Of a stretch of 64,000 nucleotides of DNA, positions 49,300 to 60,561 are shown piece by piece (within the stretch, counting starts at the first letter, position 1; each line of letters begins with the position of its first letter). This DNA is from Thysanoteuthis rhombus. Taxonomy: Eukaryota > Mollusca > Cephalopoda > Oegopsida > Thysanoteuthidae. The position numbers were made by a program, and so were the translations under genes. The stretch spans positions 29,396,637 to 29,460,636 of the forward strand of contig OY735233.1 in the NCBI GenBank assembly GCA_963457665.1. Reading direction: 5' to 3'. Under the pieces are notes generated by a model. The model saw nothing but the letters and a program-made list of their open reading frames with translations. It was not told the DNA's origin and searched no databases.

Positions 49300-50330
49300 G
49301 ATTGGAGAAATCTCTGTATACCCGGCGATTATTCGACACCTGGCCATTGCATGAATTTGAGATTCGACATATATCAGTCAGCACACAAGGCAGTGCCGTG
49401 TCGAGTTTCAAGTTATTTGGATCAGCAGTTCTTCAGAAATCCAATAAAATTTTAAAGATTACTGATATTTCCCCATTTCTGTATGTGATCACCTTTGACT
49501 CTCACCTAACTCTTAGAATACAATTTGCAGAAAGAAAAAAGCCTTCTGATAAGTTTTGCTATTTTGTGAGAAAAAATGGCAACTCAGTTTTTTCATCTGG
49601 CTACAATTGAAGAAATCTCTCCATATGCACCACGTTTACTCAACAATTTGCCATTATACAAAGTTGATATTTGCCAGATGTATTGGTCAGTATACAAGGT
49701 AGACTTGGTTTTGAAATTGTTTGAATCAGCAGTTCTTGAAAACTCTAATAAATGATGGTGGATCTTTCTCCATAGTTTCTGTAAATTATCTCCACTGACT
49801 TGAGAATTATCTAAATTTAGCCATAAAATATCCAAGTTGAGCATTACTGACAACAAGTAACTGAATACTTTGAAGCCATAGTTTTATATGACAGACGGAA
49901 AATCACTTTAAATGACAACTTTGGCAGACTTCTCCTCACACCATTAAGTCCACTCCTTTCCAAACATGCACCAAGAATATCCAACTGCAAACGAAGAAAC
50001 ATTTGTTGATTATGTGGTAACTGGCCATTGTATGAAGTTGATATTCACCAGATATACTACTTAGAACACAAGGCAGTGCAGTGTCAAGTTTGAATTTCAA
50101 GATTATAGAATTTTCCTCATGGTTTCTACAAATTATCTCCCTTGACTTCTATTCTTTGAATTGTATAATTTAGATATGAAATATCTGAGTTGGCAACCTT
50201 GGGAAGAAGTGACTGAAAATACTTCAAAGCCATAGTTCCATATGACAAACAGGAAATGATTTTACTTGCAATCATAGTAGGCTGCTCCATACACCATACA
50301 GTCAGGCCCCAAACATGCACCTTTATTCTG
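49300..50330. repeat. Three degenerate tandem copies of a 310-400-bp unit
   Basis: GAAGAAATCTCT-like starts, GGCCATTG(C/T)ATGAA, a CAGATATA/CAGATGTATT piece, ACACAAGGCAGTGC, ATCAGCAGTTCTT and CCAAACATGCACC recur in order near 49,302, 49,610 and 49,995. One frame of unit 1 is open for 102 codons but is not conserved in the other units, so I treat it as non-coding. Confidence 0.75.
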
Positions 50331-51077
50331 AATTATGAATATCATTGATAAGATGTTTTAGAATTCCTTTCCATGTAGCTAATCTTTTTCTAAGTGAATT
50401 TATGAAGTAACATTCTGCCTTTATAACAGATTAATTGATCCCGAAAACAACATTCCCAGATAAACAGGTTTCCCCTCTATCCAAAAGTAGAGTATTACTT
50501 TGAAAGCTTTTTAGAAGCCAAAATAGTAAAAAGCTAATATGCAATTACCTTGAATTCATTTGGAAAAATGTTTTGCCTTCCCAGACCACCAAAACAGTGA
50601 TGATGATATATTAAACTGAGTCATCAGAGGTTTTAGTGTTGGTAAATACAGGAGACTGGAGTGTAGACGAGAGCGGGGAAAAAAGTTGGCACTGCCTCTA
50701 TAATGACTCAGAGCAAAACAATTTTCACTTTTCTTCTTTTTCTGAAAAAATGGCACAAAGCAAACTTTTGAAAAACAGGAACTATTAGGATTTGAATTCT
50801 ATTGCATGATTTTTTTTTTTGAAAAGGAACTAAAAAGCTTTAAAAATGTTAAATGGTTGGTTGGAGATATTTTTATGGGCAAGTTTATTCAATCAGAAGA
50901 GCCCATACTCACAGAGGGAAAACAAAAAAAGATCCCATAGTTCAACTCAATTCCTCGACTTCTATGGAGAGAATTTCCCTCTCAAATGATCAGAGTTATT
51001 AAAACAAAGAAATTAATAACAAAAACTAATAGAGACTGACTTTTTTGCCAATCAAACAGTAGGAAACAATAATGTTC
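50331..51077. other. Intergenic, no recognised gene
   Basis: AT-rich unique DNA. Confidence 0.6.
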
Positions 51078-51560
51078 CTTGTTCAGTATAGGAGCCAAAA
51101 AAAATTCTTCAAAGATATTCAGGAAGATATTCTAAAAGACTTGTGTGCTAAGAATTATTATGAAATGGTCTCAATTTATGAAGACTTTGATTAATAACAA
51201 TAAAATCAAAAGTTACTAGCATAATATGTTGTAACTTACAAATGACTTGATTAATGTGATAAAAAAAGTTTTTGTTTGTGTTACCATAATCCAGCTAAAT
51301 CAGCAAATAGCAGGAATATTTTTTTTTACTGTTACACCCTCTAAATGCTCTAACTTGAGGAATGAAATGAATCTGGGTGAATCTCAACATTTATATCATG
51401 TTTTAAGAGGATGTCCAATTTATGATATAAATATAATATAGAATTAGACCCTTATTTTGAGTACAGTTATAGTGATATCACCAAGGAATTGTATGACTTG
51501 AGAGAATGTATAATATTCTATTATGAAGTCATCATATAGAAATAATTTGATAATACTTTT
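51078..51560 (+). pseudogene. Possible decayed LINE C-terminal region
   Basis: An open patch FFKDIQEDILKDLC ... YYEMVSIYEDFD (51,078-51,194) and a later ESQHLYHVLRGCPIYD near 51,380-51,430 recall the H-x-L-x-CP-x-Y segment at the end of several LINE reverse transcriptases. The frames are broken and the first cysteine pair is not intact. The 51,156-51,245 part has a related copy at 8,616-8,705. A weak call. Confidence 0.35.
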
Positions 51561-53510
51561 TTGGGAAGTTGTTTTTATACCTAATTGCATATTTCTGATG
51601 ACGTTTTTTTTAAACCTTTCAGGAGTTGAAATTAAGAGGAAAACTTTGGAGTGGGATTCTAATTATAGGGTACCTACTCTTGTTTACTTTGTTCCAAATG
51701 ATAATAATAATTCAATAGAAAAGAAGTGATTTGACATGGTGCTTAATGATCGACGAAAGTGACTTAAGTGAGCAAATAGGTATTGATAATTCATACTAAA
51801 ACTGGTTTATTGAGTTATATGTCATCTGTATTTTGCGTAGAACCTCGGTTTAGTTACCACTAGCCACCCTGCAACGCAATAAGGATGAGGACACGGGTAA
51901 CAAGGGAGCTAACTCAGGGGGCACTATTTAATACGATAGCATTTGAGGCAGGAGGCCAGGGGAGACAACTTTTGATTTTGGCTGGTGAAACTCATTTATT
52001 TCATATCGAGACCTGCCGTAAGAACTATGGCTTGCATTACAGTTTTATAAACTATTGTTCATGAGTTAATTCCTTAGAGAAAACAGTGCAAGCGTGATCT
52101 TAAATTTAAAATCTATTTTGTTTAAGAAATAGCTTTGTTTTATTCAGATTGTAAGATTAGGACACAAAGAATGTAAGATCATGATATGAAACGCTTTAGA
52201 TTCTATATTATAAAATATTTCATATTCATAAAATGTACCAAACATTTTAAAATAATGATAAGTTTTAATTTAATGCTATTATTTCATCTTTAACGCAGAG
52301 ATATCTGGGTGTCCTTACAGGGAAAATCTCGGTAATTTTCCTTAAATCTCCAAAACTCTTCTCGAGAATTTTCCAACACTCCATCTGTACTGGAGTCTGA
52401 ATCGTTTCAATTATTCCTCAAATATCTCTAGTATGGAAGCATTATGACTCATTTGTTGTATCTTATACATTTATGAAATTACTTTTCTGTTGACATTGTT
52501 TCCAGTACGGAATCGATATTGCGTAACTAAGACACTTGATAATTTGACTATTACGAGGTAATACCAGATATAATTGTTATGTTGCATTTATAGAATATTA
52601 CTTATTCAAATTGTATTCATGCGTGTTTTCATAAATCTTCTTGTTTTGGCTGCAATCGTTTCTTTTCTGTAATAAGTAATGAAAAACGTAGTCGACTAAT
52701 AATTGGTAGTTCAAGATTGCAAACTCAATCTTTTTATAAATCCTCGGTCTCCTCTCTCTCTTTCTCTCACTCTCTCTCTCTCTCTCTCTCTCTGTGAGTA
52801 TCTTTGTGAGAGAGAAGGAGAGAGACAGACAGACAGTGAATAAGGTCATTAGATCATATCCACGATCAGATGAAAGCAAAATAAAATTATAGAACAACAA
52901 ATCAGAAAACCTGGTTTTGAAATGTCGGTATGGATGAAGAGAAGATGGAAATACGCTAAATCATTTGAAAGATGAACAAAAAATTCAAGAACCATACTTG
53001 AATAAATGGTCTCCACAACTATTCAATGTATGTAGTCCGGATGATGTTGGTATAAACCTGTAGAAATGCACATATTTTTATGTCTTGGGTGAGGGATGCT
53101 CTAAACTCACCTTAAGATATGCTAAGCCTTCTTTATGTAATGAGCAGAGATATTTTTTTTTTGTCCATGAAGGAATTTCAATGTCATCAGCCGATGCTCA
53201 ATTAACCCCCCCCCCTATCTTTTGTATGCAACCCGATAACTTCTCTGAGAAGATTTTGGTGACAAATCCCACTATTCAATCGATGTACCAGTCAGAGTGA
53301 ATGTTCTCGAATCAAATTTGACGTTATTTATTATGTCCAAGGTCAAGACAATCTTAGAATGGTCGCTTATACTCAAATAATCCGGGCTGCACCTACTATA
53401 ATGGCCATGGTCATGTCGGTAAACTTCTAAATATGTAAATCTTTTTGTGATTATCGATTCTTTTGTATTCAAAGGTCAAAGATCAAAGTCTGTATTACAT
53501 CACCAAGAGA
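51561..53510. other. Intergenic, one (CT)n tract
   Basis: A TC/GA-rich tract lies at about 52,750-52,835. Nothing else is recognised. Confidence 0.6.
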
Positions 53511-53595
53511 ACATCATCATTATCACCATCATCAGTCCACTGCTGGACAAAGGCCTTTCCCAGCTCCTTCCATATCGACCGTGACCGTGCTAACA
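53511..53595 (-). mobile_element. 3' fragment of an RTE-type LINE
   Basis: On the plus strand CATCATCAGTCCACTGCTGG is followed by AAAGGCCTTTCCCAG. This matches the end of the element at 60,547-63,950, where GTCGTTGGACATAGACC is followed by TTCCCC behind the same trinucleotide tail. Only about 85 bp survive. Confidence 0.65.
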
Positions 53596-55237
53596 TGTAT
53601 AAATAAGATAACATACATATCACTATATCGAAGTAGCGTATTTTTAGTATGAAAAGGTCAAAAGTTCAGAAAAAAATAAATAAATCTTGCATAAAGGTCA
53701 GACGGACGAGAACGTCAAGGAAATAAATAAGTACAATATCGTAAATGAAGCAAAATAAAAATACATTGCATAATGAAAGAATTAACTCGTTAGAAAGAAA
53801 AAGCTCAGAAAATGGTGAAAAAAAATCTGCTGAGCATTAGCATTATTATTAAATACAGAACCTAAAATTAGGTTTTAGAGAGACTAAATTTGAAAAAGTT
53901 ATCTTGGTATTATCGATTTCGAGTCTCAATAGTATTTAACTAATTTCGGGTAAGGACACGAAATGGAGAAAAAAAACTAATGGTAGCTGCAGTAACAATA
54001 ACAATGGATGGAAGAACAATAACAAAAAAGGAAGGATTGGAAGGTATAGAATAACTCTAATGGAGAGTTTTTTTTTCCTTTTCAGTCAGTTATAACACGA
54101 AGTATGCTCTCTGCCTCTGTCTCTGTCTGTCTCTTTCTCCTTCTCTCTCTCTCTCTCTCTCTCTTCTTTTCTCCTTTCTATTTTGTTAGAACGAAGTTAA
54201 ATTTAGCCCGGAGATTCTCGTGTCTGTTGCTGTTGTCGTCAAAAGATCCTCGGGTGATTCAGCTATTTTTGGCCTGCTGTGAATTCTTTTTTCTTGAGGG
54301 TAAAAATGATGCCAAAAACCAAACAAAATATACTTCAAAAATGCCCCCAAGTTCATCAAAAAGTAGAGAAAAATATCAATAAGACAGAAAAATAATTATT
54401 TTTGCAGAAGATATAATCGGCCATCATTGAGTCACGTGATACTGCGATCTGCTTTCAGCAACATGAATTCTGCGTTTGTTCCACATGAACATTGAAAAGG
54501 CTGGAAGCCGTTTCAAAACATTGCTTGCAAAAAAATTTAAAGACATGAAAGATTCATAAATACGAGGAACAAGAAAGAATCATTTATTGAATGCGATTTT
54601 TTATTCTTCATCATTTATCGAAAATAGCACAAATTTTCTTACTTTTTTATCTATTCATTTACTTATTCTCTTATTTATTGTTATTTAGCATATCCTGAAT
54701 AATCGTACTGTTGTATTTTCTCAGTAACCGTACAATTTCCCTCGAAACAAATTAACGTAGCTCAAGCAGAACAGTATAAGTTAGAAAAGTCAACCTATAG
54801 AGTACCTCTGTGGCACGAGTGAGAAATTAGATTTTGAGATGTTAAAATTAGAAGAGACTGTGGCATCTGATTGCGTATTCCAGATAAGGCAGTGTATTTT
54901 TGACCCTACTGGTTCCTTGTATTTGTAGCTTCTTGTTGTTATCTCTGGTTGCGCTACTGAAGGATGGCTGTAGCATGATTTTATCTGGACAGATGCTGCA
55001 ATCATATTATTGGTCGATGGCAGGTAGATCTGAGGTAATCCAATTGATTTCTAGCTGATCAGTGCAAGATCTTCGTGACTATGATTCCAAATATTTCATA
55101 ACAAACACAAAACGGTTGATAATGTCAGTCAGAAGAATAATTTCAAGAGAGAAAAGAAATTGTAGATGAGATGACATGGACATAGTCACGAAAAGGTGTG
55201 TTACAGACAGAGAGAGACTGGACACTTTTTTAGGCAC

Positions 55238-55276
<39 letters not shown>

Positions 55277-55554
55277 GCTGCAAAAAATAGAGGAAAATGT
55301 GGAAATAGTAGATGTGATTATCAATATTATAATAACCGAATGTAGCATATTTAGAGAACAGGAATGGGTATGACTTAATGCGAAAGATGGTCCGCCAGGA
55401 ACGGGGTAAACCACTGAGATTTGACCATATAAAAGCGGTAACCATAATTGGTAAAGCCTTAAATTAGTTTATTTCTCAACTATCAATGGATTTAATGAAA
55501 TGAAAATTAAAAGCTTCTTTCAAAAACAAAAAAGAAATTGGCACAATTTAAAAA
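53596..55554. other. Intergenic, simple repeats only
   Basis: A (CT)n tract at about 54,140-54,165 and a GA/GACA tract at about 55,237-55,276. No gene recognised. Confidence 0.6.
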
Positions 55555-55800
55555 TGGTGGTTTCGATTGTAAAGTGTAAAGTTTCACATCCCCCCCTGCT
55601 AACTCAATGATAAAAAAGAGTGCACAAGGAAAAAATAAGAGAAATAATGAAAGAAAAAGAGAAGTAAGCACATATATTATATTGCTTTGATTAAAATATT
55701 GAATTGTTTTTTTTAATTTTTGCTGTTTTGAACTATCGAATGAGCAGAGGTGTTTTAGCATCAAGCGAGGAGAGGGGGTGAAACATGACCATCGTGACCA
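55555..55800. mobile_element. MITE-like element (family D, copy 2)
   Basis: Left GTTTCACATCCCCCC (55,581) opposes right GAGGGGGTGAAAC (about 55,772-55,784) as imperfect inverted ends. The inside shares AACTCAATGATAAAAA and GAGTGCACAA with the element at 42,487-42,701. Confidence 0.55.
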
Positions 55801-56306
55801 TCTCCCCTACATTTTGTCTCATTAATCTCATACACTAGGAGATAATCATTTCATGTTACTCTTTGGCTTTATTAACCTTTAATTCTAAGACAGTGAAAGT
55901 TATGATCACAATTTATACCAACAAGCTAAAACATGTCTTTGACAATGATAAAAACTTAATTATGTGGGACATTGAGATAGATCACTCAATCCAGGCCAGG
56001 AATCCAGTCATCATAAACAAGTAGACGAGAACTTATCAGATAATGGATGTCGTTGAGTAAGCTACAGAGTCAAATCGAAAGAAAGTGAAAAACTCTACGA
56101 TTATCTGGATTTTGCGAGAGAAGTGAAAAAAAAAGATGACGGCAGTGCCCATCATTATTGGCGTGCTTGGAATCAAACAGATCAGAAAAACTAAAAGTCC
56201 ATGGAAGAATCAGAACCATTCAGCTGAATAAAGTGCTGGAGTATTGGGTAGACATACCATCATTTAACCTCCACGCGCACATGGAAGAGTCATGCCAAAC
56301 CTCACT

Positions 56307-56308
<2 letters not shown>

Positions 56309-56361
<53 letters not shown>
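56309..56361. repeat. (GA)26 microsatellite
   Basis: Uninterrupted run abutting the RTE fragment. Confidence 0.98.
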
Positions 56362-56364
<3 letters not shown>

Positions 56365-56632
56365 GAGCACAATATATTAGGGATAAAAATTGTCCGAGAA
56401 TCCATAAGAAAACTCAAACGGCAATGGGCTGGTCAAGTTGCAAGCATGGCAGACAATCGATGGATATCATGACTTGGATCCGTCAAGATCACTTGCGAAA
56501 CCGAAGCCGGCAGAATACAAGATAAAGAGACAAACTAGAAAAGTTCAGAAAGTATTGGCTCCTCGACACCCATGAAAGAGGGGTGTGGCGAATCACAGGT
56601 AAGGTCTATGTCCACCAATGGACAATAAATAC

Positions 56633-56667
<35 letters not shown>
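56361..56667 (+). mobile_element. 3' fragment of an RTE-type LINE with (GAT)n tail
   Basis: Reads RKLKRQWAGQVASMADNRW, the counterpart of WAGHVARMADNRW in the element at 60.5-63.9 kb, followed by a frame-broken tail region with GTCTATGTCCACCAATGGAC and about eleven GAT units. It is strongly diverged and non-functional. Confidence 0.8.
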
Positions 56668-56802
56668 GGCCACCAGATATTACTGGTGTAAAAACTCAGT
56701 GACTATTAGTTTAGGTAGAATACAATGGCCCTCTCCCTTCGTACCCTCTTATTAGTCTATCTAATATTTCTCCACTCTCCCTTCACATCCTCATCTTAGA
56801 GT

Positions 56803-56824
56803 AAAGAAGAAGAAGAAGAAGAAG

Positions 56825-56855
<31 letters not shown>
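56803..56855. repeat. (GAA)n microsatellite
   Basis: About seventeen units. Confidence 0.98.
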
Positions 56856-57019
56856 CTGATGTTGAAAAGTGGCAGAAGGAGAAGTATAATGTTAAAAATG
56901 GGGTCGTAATGACAAGCAAAAGGGGGCTACTGTTAAAAAGGGAGTAATGTACAAAAAGTAGGGAAAATAGTAAAAGGAGCGTTTGGGTTAATGGTAAAAA
57001 GGGAAGGGCTTAATATCAA

Positions 57020-58760
57020 AAAGTGGAGAGTTCCCATTATCTTTTGACCCCCATAAAATGAAAGTAAACATTCTCCCACCATCTTTGACATCTAAAAATG
57101 AGTGGAAAAAAAAACACCCCATGATTTTTAAAATTTCAACTTAATTTTGACTTCTAAAAATAAAAATGTATGTTCCCTCCAGAATCGAGGAGGAACATCT
57201 AATCATCCACCAATTCTGACCCCTAAAAGAAAAAAAAATTGCTTTAGATTTCGACACTTGAAAATGAAATAAATTTCCCTCTCGGAATTGATCTCTAAAA
57301 GTGAAGGAAAAATCCACGCCTCAACTTTGACCCTTGAAAGTGAAAAAAAAGATTCTCTTCAATTTTGACCCCTAAAAATCAAATAAAAAATCCATTGCAT
57401 TTTAACCCTTAAATGTGAGGATAAAAACCGCCCTATTTGGATCCTTGAAGATGAAAAATCTTTGTCGTGATTTCGAACCCTAAATGTTAAAAAAGAATTC
57501 CTATCGATTTTCACCCCTAAAAGTGAAAAAATCTCATCCCACAAATTCGACCACTAAAAGTTGAAAAAAAAAAAAAAAATCGCCCCCACATCAAAATGGA
57601 AAAATTCCTCTGGATTCTGACACCCAACAGGGGAAAAAAATCTCTTCCTTCAACTTTGAACCCTGAAAGTTAAAAGAAATCCCCTTGATTTTGATCTTCA
57701 AAAGTAATTTACTCCTAAAATTTTGAAAATCCTTTCGATTCGACCCATACATCCATTTGGTTTCGACTCATAAAAGTGGGAAAAATCCATCCCATCGATT
57801 CAGACCCTAAAAGTAAAATATTCCCCCCCCCATTTTACCCATTGAGAAGACCCCACTCTTTTGACACCCAAAAGTAAAATAAACCTCCCCTCTCCAATTT
57901 TGACCCCTAAAAAAGGAAAAAAAATCGTCCCCCTATTTTGACCCCAGAGAGTGACAGAAAAAATTCCCCTCAAAGTGAAAAAAAAATTACCCCCTCAATC
58001 TCAATTTCGATCCTTAAAAATAAAAATATCACCCAACCCCAAAATATTCAACCCTTCAAGTGAAAAAAAAATTACCATCGATTTTGAAAACAACTTTTTT
58101 TGGTTTCTACCTCCAAAAGTGACCTTCCCCAATTTTGTATCTTAAAAGCAAAAAAAAAAGTTCTTTTGATTTCGACCCCTAAAACTGGGAGAAAAATCTT
58201 CCAAACAATTTTGATCCCTAAAAGGGAAGAAAAAAATCCCCCATCTCAACTTTAACCCATAAAGTGAAAGAAAATTCCCTTGCCTTTTGATCTTTAAAAG
58301 TGGGGGGATGATACCTCTTTACTTGGACCCATAAAAGTAAAAAAAAAAAAGATATATTCTTCCCGATTTTGATCCCGAGGAGTAAACAAAAAAATCCTTA
58401 TGATTTCGACCCCTAAAACTAAAAAAAAATATTGCTCTTCGATTTTAACCTCCAAAAACGAGAAAAAACTACTCTCTGATAATGAACCCTGGAAGTGGAA
58501 GAATTCTCTTTTTTTCGACCCCAAAAAGTAAAATAGAATTGCACCTCCATTTTGACGTCTAACATGGGAAAATATCCTTATCCCTCACTCAAAAAAGTGA
58601 AAAAAAAAAAAAAAAAAAAATCTCAGTCTCCGATTTGGATTTCTAAAAATAAAATATGAAAAATAATTACCCCAATATTTTGATCCCTAGAAATGAAAAA
58701 TAAAAGTTCCTTATTGATTTCGACCCCTACATGTGAAAAATAAAAGGTTTTTTTTCCATA
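57020..58760. repeat. 1.7-kb degenerate minisatellite, TTTTGACCCCTAAAA core
   Basis: Roughly 40-45 units of 30-50 bp, each with a TTTTGACCCCTAAAA-type core, a GTGAAAAAA-type A-run and a C/T-rich spacer. Units vary strongly in homopolymer length, so no frame stays open. I see no protein. Confidence 0.85.
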
Positions 58761-59119
58761 TGATCGACATAAACTACTATTCCCAAACTTTGTGTTTTGG
58801 AAAAATGTACATTAACAGTACAACATCAAAACATGCACTAATCAAAACACTGCTATTCAAGGTAACTATGAACGGCCAATAATCATTGGGATATGAGATA
58901 TGCTGAAAAATGTTTTTGCTTCTTTCTGAATAAAGAACGCAGTCTACGACACATTTTCATCTTCGAAGATTGAGTTGGGAAGAAAATAAAACATAATCTC
59001 TTATTACGTCAAATTTTTATCTCTAAAGATTGTCAACAGAAAAGAATCAAAATCTATTACGTCATCAAAAAGTATTTTTACCATTAATGAATAATCATAT
59101 GAATAAACACCCCCTTCAT

Positions 59120-59310
59120 ATGCGCCTGATTTGAACCCCCCTCAAGCATATTTCAGGAGGTGGTTTTCAAAAACTAATTTGCTAAGACACTTCCCGAGAT
59201 CAAATCCGTTTCCACAGAATTTTTTATGGATTTATATCTAGTAGTTTTTGTTAGGCAAGTTCAGATGGAGAGACAGACTTTTGGCGAATTATTATAAAAT
59301 ATATGTACTT
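59120..59310 (+). repeat. Dispersed repeat family C, copy 2
   Basis: Partner of 43,080-43,245: AACCCCCCTC, TTTTCAAAAACTAATTTG, AGTTTTTGTTAGGCAAG and AGACAGACTTTTGGCGAATT. Confidence 0.6.
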
Positions 59311-59560
59311 TTCTGCACAACTTGATCTGGAAGAAGATTGGCAGAATTTAAAGCCGTAAGATTCTGCAGAGACAAAGACGATTAAATCATTTAAAGAAAA
59401 TATCTGAAGAAATCGATTTATGCAAAATCAATAAAAGTCGCCAGAGAACACAAACACATCAATGCACATCTCTTTCTCGATACACATACGTGTATATGTA
59501 TATATACACACACACATGTATATATGTTTTATACACTTATAAAGACTTTTTTATACACAC

Positions 59561-59562
<2 letters not shown>

Positions 59563-59650
<88 letters not shown>
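59563..59650. repeat. (CA)n(TA)n compound microsatellite
   Basis: About 38 bp of CA followed by about 48 bp of TA. Confidence 0.98.
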
Positions 59651-59651
<1 letters not shown>

Positions 59652-60509
59652 GAGTAAGAATTTGCTGCACAAACACGTCTTTCGATATTCAAATGAAATT
59701 GTGTTTGAGAAATTACTCGTAATTTCCCGTATTTTAATTCCACTATCTTACTTTCGTTGTTTATTCCAATTAGAGTTACCTCTCTTGTGTTTCTGCTTTA
59801 GTTATATTCAAATTATTTGCCTTTTTCATAAACGTGTTTTTGTAGTGAATCTTTTGCATTTTATATTTTCTCTAAATCAACTTAATGTTAAATGTATCGA
59901 ACACTTTATGAAATGAACTCATCTTACATTGGATATTGCATTATATTATATTGCATCCCTGATTTAGATTATGTATATATAATTATACTCATGTTTACCA
60001 AAAATAATTTTTTTTCTTCCAATCTTCTGGTAGAATCGTGTTCATGAAATTCCCAAGTAATATTTCCGTATAAATGGATGAAATGGGGAAAAAATCAAAA
60101 GGGGAGCATAAAACCTTGAATATCGAATTTTGAATCCAAAATATTGAAGAAAGTAAAACAGTAGATATCGTAGAAATATTAACAAAACAATAAAATAATC
60201 AATTTGGAGAGTAAATTCAATTTGAAAAAGAAAAGAAAACGGCATATAATGCAAATATCACTAGAACGGTAGTGCAAAAGAGGTAAGTCAAATTTCGATA
60301 AGCAGAGGGTATAAAACAAAAGTAAGATAGAGGAAATAAAATACGATGAATTACGAGTAATTCCTTAAACGTAATTCCACTTGAAGATCGAGAGATGTGA
60401 AACTGATTTTTTGTAGAAACCATGAGTATAATTAAGTATACTAGCTTGATTTTTATAAAAATGTATTGAGCACTTGATCTATATAAAAAAAAACAATACT
60501 GAACTCACG

Positions 60510-60512
<3 letters not shown>
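59651..60512. other. Intergenic, no recognised gene
   Basis: AT-rich. Short frames on both strands show no family signature. Confidence 0.6.

Positions 60513-60546
<34 letters not shown>
60513..60546. repeat. (TA)n microsatellite abutting the RTE tail
   Basis: About 17 TA units merge into the (ATC)n tail of the element. Confidence 0.97.
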
Positions 60547-60549
<3 letters not shown>

Positions 60550-60561
60550 TCATCATCATCA

